This document shows positions 46,029-58,022 of a stretch of DNA of 64,000 nucleotides, one piece after another. The stretch's first letter is position 1; each line of letters opens with the position of its first letter. The translations under genes and the position numbers were made by a program. Under the pieces are notes generated by a model, which did no database searches, was not told where the DNA came from, and saw only the letters and a list, made by a program, of their open reading frames with translations. Origin of the DNA: Rosa chinensis (Eukaryota > Streptophyta > Magnoliopsida > Rosales > Rosaceae); contig NC_037089.1 in NCBI RefSeq assembly GCF_002994745.2, positions 15,704,141 through 15,768,140 of the forward strand, in the 5' to 3' direction.

Positions 46029-49000
46029 ATGGCAGTGGTATTAGTCAGAGGAGAAGCTTTGGAAGCATCATTTGTGGCACTGTATGATGCCATTAAGGAA
46101 GTAAATGAACATCATTTGATGTTTAAAGCCCTCCTTGGAGATATCAGATCTACACTAGATTCTATAGAACCACTGATCAAAGAGACAGCAGAGGATGACA
46201 AGGAGTTGGATTTTCCAGAGGATGAACTTCAGAATTTTGGAGTACAAATGGAAGAGGGGATTGAGCTAATTCGTAAGTGCTCTAAGGTTGGTCCATTGAG
46301 TACTTACAAAAAATATAAATACACAAACAAACTAGGTGAACTGGGAAAATCTTTGCAAAGACTGTTGGATATACTGAAAGTGCATAGCATAAGAGATGTG
46401 AAGAAAACCTTGGTTACCATAAAGAATATTGAGACTAAGGTCCAGCAAATTGATGTGAATATTGGGATACAAAATAATTCATCTGAAAGTATTGAAGGTT
46501 CATGTGCAATACCTGAACCTCCACCACTTGTAGTTGGATTGGATGGGCCTTTGAAGGAATTGAAGATGAAGCTTTTCAGTGATGAGATATCAATGCTTGT
46601 GCTAACTGCTCCTGGAGGATGTGGGAAAACTACATTGGCAACGAAGTTTTGTCAAGATGGAGACGTCAGAGGTATTTATACATAAATAATATCAATATCT
46701 CAATTTACTTTGTCTTAATAATAGTTTATTTTGTAATCTTAGTAGTAGTAGTAGTAATAAACTGAACATGATTTTTATGCATTAATAGTATGCTAGTATG
46801 TCAAAAATGCCAAAAATTTTGCTGTTTCTGTGACGGTTAACGTCAGACCATACCCAAATATAATTCAGCTGTAGCTGTTACTACAATTCTGTGTATCATT
46901 GGATGCCATTGCTGTGCTTTAAATTATAATATGGCTGCAGCCATGTTTTTGAAAAGACCCAAGTCTTACTACGGAATACTTCTGTGACCAGTTCAGTATG
47001 CTTTTAATTTTTTTTTTTTTTTTTTGAAAAGAAGCACCTTTCTATTGAAAAAGCAAAAAGCGAATTACAAGGAGATGGACACGGAGTCCGCTTTAAAGGT
47101 CTAAAGAGGGCAGCTAGGGCTATAGGCTTAGCATCTCGTCTAATAATACTAATCAAAGCTTAGGGGCTTAACAGCTACTTGCCAGTTAAGAATAATGGAA
47201 GAAAGATTATAATCCTTGAATTCCTTAGAAATAGAAGCCCATAAGGATGCCCAGAACGCTAGCACCCCACAACCCCAACGGGTTCTGGCCTTTTTCCCTT
47301 TACCAAAAGCTATAGGGTTTTCCCTTAGCAAGTCACTTCTCTCTAATGGAGTTGTTCAGTCCACTCTTGCCTCCCTAAATAACTTTTTCCATAAGAAATT
47401 AGCCACTTCACAATGCACAAAGACATGATCAGGACTTTCCCCTTAAGCTTTGCATAAAATGCATCGGTGAGGAGAAAAACAACTTCCCGATCTTCTCCTT
47501 TGAAGAAAATCACATGTATTCGTTTTCCCTAGTACCACAAGCCATCCCAAAGTCTTCACCTTAGTAGGGACCTTGACGTTCCAAATAATCTTTGCAGGAG
47601 CAAAAAATTGGATCTGATCCCCCACTAGTTAAGAAGCTATGGAAAGATTTGCAAGAGAATTTCGCAGCAGGCTCACGCTTCCACCTCTTTTCATCTGAAT
47701 TGGACTCCACTAATTGGACATTTTCTAGCTTAACCATCAGCGAGGCAAACTCCTCAATCTCTTGGTCATTTAAATTTCTGCTGAACCCAAAGTCCCAGCA
47801 CATCGGAAAATTGAGAGGGATAGCTAACCTTTCCACTGAATGGTTGTTGTGTCTTGATAGTCTGAACAACCTTGGAAAGTAGAATTTCAAGTGGTGATCC
47901 TCTAACCAAGAGTCTTCCCAGGACCTCACTCTTTTGCCACTGCCTACAACTAGTTTATGACAAAGGGAAAATTGGCTTATTCCAGCTAAAATATCCTTCA
48001 AGGACTTCTACTTGATTCACCCAAAATTGGCTTTATGTCCCACCCATTCACATCATATCCATATTTACTCCTTATTACAGCATGCCATAAGGGCTCTCTC
48101 TCCAAAGGAGATCTCCAAAGCCATTTCCCTAGGAAAGACTTGTTTCTTGCTAGTAGGTTCCCAATTCCCAGCCCTCCTCTTTCTTTGCTTTTCGACACTA
48201 TCTCCCAATGAACTAGATGGTCCTTCTTACACTCTCCGTCCATCCCAAACTTTTTTTTTCTGTTTTCTTTTTCAAAATAGATTCTAATCTCTTTGCCACT
48301 CCAACCGGAATTTGGAATAGAGAGAAATAGTATGTTAGGAGGCTGCTTAGAACTGCTTGAATCAATGTCAGCCTACTGCCACTCCCACAGTAGGTATGCT
48401 TTTAATTTCACTACTGTGTTGTAAATACACCCAAGGTCTGGCATGTGGATCCTGTGGTCTTTCCGTTTAATTGTTTTCAACAGTTGTAGCCTTATAGGAA
48501 TATGTTTGCCACAACTAATAGATAGAAATTACACATCAGAAGGGTGGCTAATTATTTGTTATAACATCATCGCTAGTGTATGATTCATAAAAAGATTTCC
48601 TACTTATTTCTTTCTATTTGCATATGTTAGCGATCCAATTTAGATTGAGATATGATTAGTATGACTTAACTATTTGTTTATTATTTTCGCTTTTAAATTT
48701 TTCCTTTGTACAATTGTGGACTTCTAATAACTTTCTTACCTTGTATTTTGAAAGATAAATTCAAGAACAATATCTTCTTTGTAACTGTTTCCAAGAAGCC
48801 CAACTTAAACCTTATTGTAGAAGAGCTATATCAACGCAAGGGTTCCCAGGTACCCGATTTCCAACATGAAGTAATTGCACTTAATTGGCTGTACGAATTT
48901 CTAAACCAAATGGGACAAGATCCTTTACTATTGGTTTTGGATGATGTTTGGTCTGAATCTGAATTTCTTCTTGAGAAGTTTGATGAATGGAGAATGTCTA

Positions 49001-51161
49001 ACTGCAAGATCTTGGTGACATCAAGGTTTGCATTTCCAAGATTTGGTTCTCCATATAATTTGAAATCATTGAGTGATGAAGATGCATTTGCTCTTTTTAA
49101 TCATTCAGCATACTTGGGAGATGTTCGCTCTCATGTTCCAGAAGACCTTGCAAGACAGGTGATTTTCTTAGTCTGCATTTTAAAAGAAATATTAATGTGA
49201 AATTGGAGAAAAGAGATTTGTTCACATTTTATGCGCGGCATACATACACCTGTTGATAGAACAAGTGAACACTTAAATTTACCATGTCAGATGCAAAATT
49301 CATGCTCATTTACGAACTAAATTTGAAGTGAGAATATAGAAGAGTACATAGTTATTATTTTCTCATTTGCATGAGACATTGCAATTTGAAACTTAAGACT
49401 AGACCTACAGCTGATGGAGTGAATTAATCTGAAGAAATTGATGTGCAGGTAATAAAACATTGTAAAGGATTTCCTCTTGCAATTACAGTGGTTGGAAGAT
49501 CACTTTGTGGGCAGCCTATAGAGATCTGGCAAAAAAGATTAATTGAATGGACTAAAGGTTCATCTATTCTTGATTCTGATCATGATTTGCTTGTTTGCCT
49601 CCAAAGCAGCCTTGATGCCTTGGAGAAACAAAGTATTACCATCAAGGAATGTTTCCTAGACCTTGGTTCATTTCCAGAAGACCAAAGAATACCTGCTACT
49701 ACCCTCATTGATATATGGGCGGAGTCATATAAAATAGATGAAGACTGGCTTTGCATTGCAAACCTCTGTGAACTCACCAATAGAAATCTGGCTACTCTTA
49801 TAATCACAAGGTATATGGGCTTCTACATTTCTCTTTTCTGATTTTGTTTTACCACTTTTTCCATTATATCCATGGCTAGTTGCTAGTCATGAAATTCTGG
49901 TGCAATTTGTATGCTGAAGAAATGTCTTATAGCAAATTGGTTTTGATCCTAAACAGGAAGGACCCCAGGGAGGTGGATGGCTATTACAGTGAACATTTTG
50001 TTACTCTGCATGACATTATTAGAGAATTGGCTATCTATCAGTCAAGTGTGGAATCAATAGAACAGAGAAAAAGGCTGATAATAGATATGTCTGGAGACAA
50101 TTTTCCCGAGTGGTGGACGGAACAGAAATGTCAACCCATCAATGCTCACCTTTTATCTATCTCGACAGGTTGTTCCATCTATCTTTCTTTCTGTAGCAAA
50201 TATTTACTGATGCAAAGGCACACAAGGCTGAACACGTGCATATACATCAGACACCAACACTTCAATAGTATTATCTATAGTAAGTGACTGATATCATGTA
50301 CCATATATATGATTTGCAGATGGAGACTTCTCATCTAAATGGCTCAACATGCAACTACCACAAGCAGAGGTTCTAATTCTGAACTTTCAGTCAAAGAAGT
50401 ATGCCTTACCTGAATTTGTGGAGAAAATGGACAAATTAAAGGTTCTGATAGTCACAAAATACGGTCTTTTACCTGCTGAATTGGATAACTTTCCATTACT
50501 TGGTTCATTATCAAATCTAAAGAGAATTAGATTAGAACGAATAGCAATACCTTCCATGAGCAAGACCCCTGTACAGTTGAAGAGTTTAGAAAAGATATCA
50601 TTATTCATGTGCAAAGTGGGTCAAGCCTTTGACAACTGTTCCATCGAACTTTTTAATCTATTGCCAAATGTAGTGGAAATGAACATTGATTACTGCAATG
50701 ATTTGGTGAAATTGCCCGCCATGCTTTGTGACCTGATTTGCCTGAAAAAGCTTAGTATCACCAATTCTCACAAGCTATCTGTCTTACCTGAAGAAATAGG
50801 AAAGTTAGTGAACTTAAAAGTGTTGAGGCTTAGGTCTTGTACTGAATTGTCAGAGCTGCCAGACTCGATTCGGAACCTCAAATTGTTAAATTTTCTGGAC
50901 ATATCTGATTGCTTTAGTATGAAGGAGCTTCCTGAACATATTGGTGAAATGTGCTGCTTAGAAACGCTAAATATGAGACAATGCTCAAGACTGCAAGAGT
51001 TGCCTGCATCAGTTTTGGATCTTGAACAGTTGAAGGATGTGATTTGTGATGAAGAGACTGAAATATTATGGAACCCCTTCTTACCCATTCTCCACAACTT
51101 ACATATCAGGGTAGTGAAAGAAGATATTAACCTGAATTGGCTCCACACGTTTCCATCTTGA
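46029..51161 (+). CDS. RNL-5: RPW8-NB-ARC-LRR helper NLR, NRG1-like, intact
   Basis: Exons 46029-46671, 48755-49158, 49449-49810, 49957-50168 and 50320-51161 join to 2463 nt (820 aa) without a stop; phases 1, 0, 2, 1. RPW8 domain about 1-125 ([15 protein letters not shown]); P-loop APGGCGKTT 194-202; kinase-2 LLLVLDDVW 272-280; GFPLAI in exon 3; the MHD-like motif reads TLHD (486-489), with L where paralogues have Q. The LRR fills exon 5. Intron 1 is 2.1 kb because a LINE has inserted; introns 2-4 are 150-290 bp. The ATG was chosen because it aligns with 39346; the upstream TTG frame is leader. Expected role as in RNL-3. Confidence 0.92.
47011..48393 (-). mobile_element. 5'-truncated LINE in RNL-5 intron 1
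   Basis: The element is flanked by a 15-bp target duplication GTATGCTTTTAATTT (46996-47010, 48394-48408). A poly-T run next to the left copy is the poly-A tail of a minus-strand insertion. Minus-strand frames carry the C-terminal part of a plant non-LTR reverse transcriptase: RLTLIQAVL near 48370, [13 protein letters not shown] (48190), then a zf-RVT-like region ([15 protein letters not shown] near 47560). Frameshifts and stops break it. There is no endonuclease domain, as expected from 5' truncation. Confidence 0.93.
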
Positions 51162-53372
51162 AAGCATTGTTTTCTCAGTAACTATTGGAGCGACGCCTCT
51201 GTGATTTGTGCAGCTCCTTCTCTATATTGCTCCACAAGGCTCATTCATGAGAGTGGTTGAGACACAGTAATGCCTATGATAATCTACATTTTAATGCTCT
51301 TTGTTGTAATTTCTCTGCGATATATATAAATGTTTTCAATAAATAGTGAAGTGAACCGTCTGTAAATTATGTATTCCATCACTGGGTTTATGTAGCTAGT
51401 GGTGTGAAGAAGAGATCTTGATGTTTCTTGATGTTGAGATCTGGTTAGTGGGCGTGAGGGCCTAGCCTCCCAGTTCTTCTGGGTTCCAGCCCTCGACAAA
51501 AAAAGAGTGTAGTAAACTTTGTGTAATGTATTATACAACTTTCCTTTTGAGACATTTGTATCAGTTCTTACTCTTGACTCTAATTTCTGGGGAAATTTCA
51601 ATATCTGAACGCTAAGTTTAGTGTTACGGAAGTTTCTGAATGCGTTTTCCGCTCGTTGCTATTATCCAGCTAAACCAACAAAATCTGCTCGGTAAAGTAT
51701 ATACTTGAATTTTCATCAAGAGAATTCTAGACCCCATAAGAAGTAATACCAAGTTAACGCGGCAGGTGGGTAATCATAACATTGGAACCGATCTAGCAGA
51801 AGTTAATTTACTAGGTCAGATGTTCTTTTGGCAATGGTTTCGTTTGTACGGGGACTGCCGTACAAATATTACTGTCTTGATGATCAGAGTGAAATAAGGA
51901 ATACAAATTTTCTGATTTTGGTGTTTGATTCAGTTGCAGAAAGGAAGGTAGTTGCTGCCCGTTGAACAAAAAGATACACTAGTCTAATATGTTTAATTAC
52001 ACTGCTCACATATAGATCCTGCATAGCCTGATATTCAATCAAATCTCCTAGATGAGATAAAACAATTCCAAGACAGAAATCAGAGAAAAGTGATGTAGGG
52101 CGTGTTCGCGAGTTACCGAAGGCTAGCTACTAATAGTGATTGGTGAGTTGAACTTCCCTAAACATATCCTGGTTACACTTACACAAGTATCTTATTGAAC
52201 TGGCCGTTTATGATACCCTGGTCTTGCTACGTACGTGGACACAATGTCCAACTTTGTTGAACTGGAGCAACTGCATCATCCCAAGCTCAAAAGTGCTGCA
52301 GATCGATCAAACGTATCGATTAGTTTTAGCGGAAAGGCGCAGATGAAGATTTCAGCACAATGCAAACATCAAAACAATTTACGAGTTTCGCTGTGTCGAT
52401 GCTAAGCAATAATGGTAGGGTAAGTACGTGGTTTGGTTAGCATGCATTGGTGCTGTTTGCCGCTCTACGACCTTTTAATTTGCTTTTGCATGCGAAGTTT
52501 GAACGCCAGCATGAAACTGATTGCTACCACCATTTTGTCTTTTTCTCTTGGCGCATGCACTTGTTGACTTCTAATTTTTTTGCACCTTAATATCATTTCA
52601 AATATAACGTCCCTCGTATGGATTTTTGTTGCTTGGATATGCAATATTGACTTGAACAATTTTTTTTTGGTTTCTTGACCTAAAGCACAGAATCAGGCCA
52701 ATGTTTTCTCACTTACACCAGCACCGAGAGTTTTTAATTCCCAGCAACCCAATTCAAGTGCTAAATGACAATTTTGACCTCCAATTAATTAAAAAATTAC
52801 GGCTACTCTCACTCAGACTCGCTCTCCTCCGCACCTCTCTCTCTCTCTATCTCTCTCCTGTCTCTCCCGTCAGCCCCGTCGTCGATCTCTCCCCTCAGCA
52901 CCGTCGTCGAGAACCTTTAGCCTTTTGGCGATTCCTCTCTCTCTCTCCCTCCGATCTCCACCTCCGGCGTGGCATGGATTCACTTTAACTGCGAGTTCTT
53001 GCAGGGATCGGATCGGAGTTTCGCGCCCGTACAGAAGGACGACGTTTTTGATCCAGCCGGGCTTGGAGTTGTAGATGCGGTCGTCGTGGCGTTTGACAAC
53101 GACGTTTTGATGGTGGTGGGCGGAGGAATCGTCGGTGTCGTTGCAGTGGGATTGGGCTTGACCGCCGGTGCTGCAAATGCCTCCGTTTCATGTTTCTCTG
53201 ATCTGCTCTTTTTTTTTTTTTTTTTTTTTCTTTTTTCAACAAAGCTCTGATCTGCTTTGATAAGCCGAAGAGTATTGATCAGGGTTCAAGATTAGTTTCT
53301 TTGAGGAAAATTTTCTTTTCAAAGACAATTTTGGAATCCAATTCAAGCATTGCGATTTTTTTAAGGAAAAAT
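51162..53372. other. intergenic, no convincing gene
   Basis: Bases 51162-51350 are the RNL-5 3' flank. Bases 52800-53200 hold a CT-rich tract and a GC-rich stretch with short open frames (95 and 93 aa) that show no domain; they could be a captured gene start or noncoding. A poly-T run is at 53208-53230. Confidence 0.55.
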
Positions 53373-53614
53373 TAGGGCTGGGCACGGACCGGGCCCAGTG
53401 TAAAATTTACAAGGCCCGAACCCGGACCGTAATTTTCGGGCCGGGCTCAAATGATGTGTAAAATTTTTTGGGACCGTATTAGGCTCGGATCGTTTTTTTC
53501 GGGCCGGGTTTTCCGGGCTTTCGGGTCCAAAAGGCTAAAAAAATAAACAATTCTCACAATTTCTCAATTATTCCCAAATTTCCAAAACGCTTTTCCAATT
53601 TCAATTCGCCAATC

Positions 53615-53656
53615 ATGCAAATCTTCGTAAAAACGCTCACCGGAAAGACCATCACC
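53615..53656 (+). pseudogene. ubiquitin start fragment (14 codons)
   Basis: The frame reads MQIFVKTLTGKTIT, the invariant first residues of ubiquitin, then a TAG at 53657 where the sequence leaves homology. The A+T-rich sequence just before the ATG could be captured leader. Confidence 0.9.
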
Positions 53657-54165
53657 TAGAAGCCGAGCGCTCTGAAACTGACCCCAATACTTGTTCTTGG
53701 CCATCGCAGCACGTTGTAAACATAACAAAAAGAAAACAAAATGCACAACCCCCATTAGATATAACCAAACCAAAACAACGGTGCAAGAACAAAGACACAA
53801 ATCCAAATCAAGCAAATCATCAAAAACCATCCATATCAGAATCAAGAACTCATCCACGTTGCCCCAGATCCAAACCCAATAAAAACCCACCACATAACCA
53901 TTCATACACAAAACCCAGAAAACTCCCATCACCCAAATCCGAAAAAAAAAAAAAACCCAAAGCTCTTCCTTTACCTTGAGAAAAGCAAAGCGTCAGGAGA
54001 GCTCTTCCTTTATTTTGGTTCTTGAAAAATTGGAATTTTTTGCTACGATTGGAAAATTGGACTTGGATTGTGAGGTATTGATAGATTAGACTTGTTTAGA
54101 ATTGAAGGGGAAGAGGAAGAAGCAAGGGAACAGGAAGAGGAAGAAGAAGAAAAGAAAAACAGAAA

Positions 54166-54420
54166 CTGAACATGGAGAGAAGAAGGACGCGTGGAGAGAA
54201 GAGGGGAAGAGGAAGAGGAAGAAAAGAAAAAAAAATCTGAACATGAAGAGAAGAAGGACGCGTGGAGAGAAGAGGGGAAGAGGAAGAGGAAGAAAAGAAA
54301 AAAAAAATCTGAACATGGAGAGAAGAAGGACGCGTGGAGAGAAGAGAGGAAGAGGAAGAGGAAGAAAAGAAAAAAAAAAATCTGAAAGTGGAGAGAAGAA
54401 GGACGCGTGGAGAGAAGAGT
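54166..54420 (+). repeat. purine-rich minisatellite, ~72-bp unit, 3.5 copies
   Basis: Units start with CTGAACATGGAGAGAAG at 54166, 54237 and 54309, and CTGAAAGTGGAG at 54382; each holds GGACGCGTGGAGAGAAGAG. Open frames here come from the repeat composition and are not considered genes. Confidence 0.93.
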
Positions 54421-54953
54421 TAGAAGACAATTATATTATAGAGGCATATCCTTTGTTTGGGCCTAACGGGCTTTTTATTTTTGAAAGTACTGGGCCAGGG
54501 CCCGAACTGTTTTCTTTATACCTCAGCCCGGGACCGGACAGTTTTGCAAAAAAAAAATCAAGGTCAGGACCGTAAGATGGGCCGGATCAGGTTTTCGGGC
54601 TAAAATGCCCAACCCTAGGTAAAATGGGGCAGAAGGCCCAGAAAGAGAGAAAAAAGAAAGAAAAAAAAAAAAGTTTTATCCAAGGGGTAATACAGGGCTA
54701 TTGGGGGGCAATAGACGTTTTTAAATTGATATAATCTCTTCATTTTTTCTTTAATCAAAGTTTTAACTGTCTAATTTTTGGAATATTAGTTCACATTCAA
54801 GCTACCAAAAATTCTATTCAGGGGTAATAGGCATCTATTGGGGGGCAATAGACATTTGAATTGATATAATCGCCTCTTTTTTTTTTAATCAAAGTTTTAT
54901 TTGTCTAAATTTAGAGATATTAGTTCCCATTTTGGAGATTGAAAGTCCTATTG

Positions 54954-55110
54954 GAGGGCAATAGATGTCTATTGAAGGGCAATATATGACTGATAGACGT
55001 CTATTAGGGGGCAATAGACGTCTATTGGGGGCAATAGACGTCTATTAGGGGCACTAGACCTCTATTGCCCCTCTATTATGAGGCAATAGATGTCTATTGG
55101 GGGCAATAAA
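54954..55110. repeat. array of short palindromic repeats (TAGACGTCTA)
   Basis: Degenerate 20-25-bp units of the form GGGGGCAATAGACGTCTATT occur several times here, with outliers at 54700 and 54840. Each centre is palindromic. Confidence 0.88.
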
Positions 55111-55141
55111 CATTTCCGGTGAGATTTTCAAAAAAGTTCGG

Positions 55142-55256
55142 TGGGCGGCAGCCGGTGACAGGAATCCGGCTGCCTGTGATAGGATTCCGGCTGCAGGTGA
55201 CTGAAATCCGGGGGCCGGTGATCTGATTCCGGCGACCGGTGACCAGGATCCGGTGA
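55142..55256. repeat. CCGG-rich ~26-bp repeats
   Basis: Four to five diverged units of the form CCGGTGACAGGAATCCGG, directly after the TAGACGTCTA array. Confidence 0.85.
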
Positions 55257-58022
55257 AGTCTCTATGGTTTCTCTCTCTCTCACTCTCTAAGTACTAAAAG
55301 GGTGAGGGTAAAATGGTATTAAAAAAAAAATCTTAATGGGGTATTAGGGAAGACCTCCTTAGAGTGTTTTAGGTGAGAGGGAATTAAAAAAATTTAATGA
55401 GGTAAGTGAGAAAAAAATCTCTAAAAATGGGGTAAATGGACAAAAACTGGCCCATTCTCAATTCAAAAATTGAAATGCACAATACATAAACTAATTTCCA
55501 AGCTAAAACATGCACTGTCTGATTACATTTCTTAGAACTATAAATATAAATAACTAATTGGAAGAAGCGGAAAAATATCGTCACCTCTTCTAATAAAAGG
55601 CCTTTAACTGACCAATCTGAAATGTCTCTATTGAAATCATTAATTATCTAATTTTTAAGATGATATTAGTCAAATCGAAACTTGCTTGGTGAAGACTTTG
55701 TAAGCCCAGAGCAGCTGCATATGGTTCAGTTGCCTTAACGCTGTAATGCCCTGACAAGCTTTTAGAAACAGCAAGAAAAAGGTCACCATGTTCATCACGT
55801 AAAACTGCCCCCCAACCACTTCGACCTCTAGAGACGTCTACAACTCCATCAACATTCAGCTCGAGGAAAGGAAAAGAAGGTTTCCTTCATTTTTCAAGTC
55901 AAGTCAATATTTTAAGTCAAGTTAATCTGCTCATAAAATATTGACTTGAACAATTCAGACAAACTTTTTGTATTTGAATATTCTAAGAGAGAAGCTTGGA
56001 CATGCAATAGCAGCAATACCAGGTCGATCACTTGATTCAAAGTTATAACACTTTGGAAGGTTATTACCGAGCATTTGTTATACGGTTTCCATAAGAAATA
56101 ACTAGCATTTTTTCTGCATGTGTAAGTTATTAATTTTTTTTTTCCAGAAAATAAAAAATAAAAAAGTTGGTTATTGCAGAGAAAATAAAGTGGGAGAGAA
56201 AAGTTGGTTGTAGATACTTTTTTTTCAAATTTTTTAAAGAAAAATACATTTTGTAAATGTCTTAATTCTCAAAGTTTATTAATATCTTAGGGTTAATTCT
56301 GTCAAAATTTTAGATTTTGGCTAACAAACCATCTTCTCTTAATAATAATATAAATTATATCTCATCCCCTAATTTCTCAACCTCTGTATACGACAGGGTC
56401 TACAACTGAAATGGGAAACTAATTACTTCACCATTTCTAGTTTTTTTTTTTCCTAGTACTCTAGCAGACGTATAGTTCCCTCTTAAGGACCAGTCTCTTG
56501 TTCATATTCTGTTTCGAAAATAATTGTTTATTAACAAAATGCTATCATTTGGACAAGATACATACAGACGTGTACGCACTAAAAGGGACAAAATAAAATA
56601 TCTTTGTCCAAAGCATTGACAACCGTGTGTCTATGTTCAACCGTGTGGCTTAAGAGATTAATGGTCTAACGAAGTAGATTGCAAGCCAGGGTGATTGGGG
56701 GTCCTCGATCACCATCGTCTCTCTAAGGGTTTTTGTTCATGCGAACCCTTTAAAACTAACAATATGTTTTTGTCTTTATATAAAATTCTGCAATTTAATG
56801 TTCATGGTTGTTCATCTTTTAAATTTAATTTTGAAGGCTGTACTTAACATTCGTCATTATCAAATAATTTTGTGCATTGAATTTCACTCGTCTATATATA
56901 GCCGGGGTAGAAATTTTGTACAAAAATGTATGTATTCCCGTGCTAATAAGTATTTTGACTGAAATTCTTTCTTTCTAAGAGGTGGAATAGAACAACCTAA
57001 TTGTATGTTACATAGTAAGTTCCACTCTTCTACCCTTTTCTTGAGAGGCAATGACTATTCATAGCTATTACTTAGAACAACCTAATTGTATGTTACATAG
57101 TAAGTTCCACTCTTCTACCCCTTTCTTGAGAGGCAATGACTATTCATAGCTATTACTTTGACACCAAAGAAGAATTCAACGCAATACTTTGTTTGAGTCC
57201 CAGTTGATCCTAATCCAACGTTACTGGTATATTGATTTCTCGCCAGTATCCATAAGCTAGCGTGTAGATTTGAACAACAACCATAAGTGAATAAAAAAAA
57301 ACGAACTTATAAAGTTGTTATCTCACCATTTTCTTATCTTCAAAACCACTTGAGATGATCCATAGGAGAAACGGCCTACAACTCAAATAGAAATTGACTT
57401 CAATAGTTCAATTGGGAGAATTAAACCACGGATTAATGGATATACATTCATACGGCAATACCCCATATCAAATTAAATAATAAAATCTTCCTCGCACCAT
57501 AAAGGTGCTCTGAAAAAAAAAAAAATTCAATATCAACTTTCATTTATTTAATATTTGGTCAATTTATAATACACTAATATTCTAATAAACATAATTTAAG
57601 TTTGTGTGAGAGATTATGAATTCGACTCACAAAAGACTAGTTGTGGATATAAAAAAATAAAAATAAAAAACTAAAGCTGAGAAAGGTTATTGTTAAAGTT
57701 GCTCATCTCATCAAAATAGACGTTTAATTTGTTTGAAGGATAAGCCTAATTGATTCATACATAGTAGTGCATAATTTATTTTTACAAAATAAGATGTTAG
57801 ATAATAATGGCTCATCGGAGACAAAAGATGGAAGGCATACGTCCCACTCTCAATCCCAAATAATAAGGCCTGCTACACTTTGAAAACTCATTGCCTTCCT
57901 CCTAGTTTTATTTTATTAATAATAGAAAAAAAAAAGAAAAAAAAAAGAAAAGGAAAACCCACCACCCTAAATCCCATGGTTAGTATTGCACATGATTGTC
58001 TATATTATCTAATTTCGATGAT
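55257..58022. other. AT-rich intergenic sequence
   Basis: No gene is recognised on either strand. Contains a CT-run at 55268, an 86-bp tandem duplication at 56989 and several poly-A/T runs. Confidence 0.6.
56989..57158. repeat. 86-bp tandem duplication
   Basis: AGAACAACCTAATTG begins both copies (56989 and 57075); one base differs between them. Confidence 0.95.

Larger units (their letters stand above)
53373..54617. mobile_element. hAT-like non-autonomous element with captured fragments
   Basis: Ends TAGGGCTGGGCA and (reverse) TAGGGTTGGGCA; flanks GGAAAAAT and GGTAAAAT (8 bp, one mismatch). GGGCC-rich subterminal sequence is at both sides (53390-53520, 54450-54600). No transposase. Inside are a ubiquitin gene start and a purine-rich minisatellite. 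Confidence 0.75.

Noticed and set aside
54086..54575. 157-aa lysine/arginine/glutamate-rich frame
   Set aside because: It is the translation of a purine minisatellite in a transposon; the antisense frame is equally open.
54954..55110. CRISPR-like array
   Set aside because: Units are palindromic, unevenly spaced and without unique spacers, and the DNA is plant nuclear.
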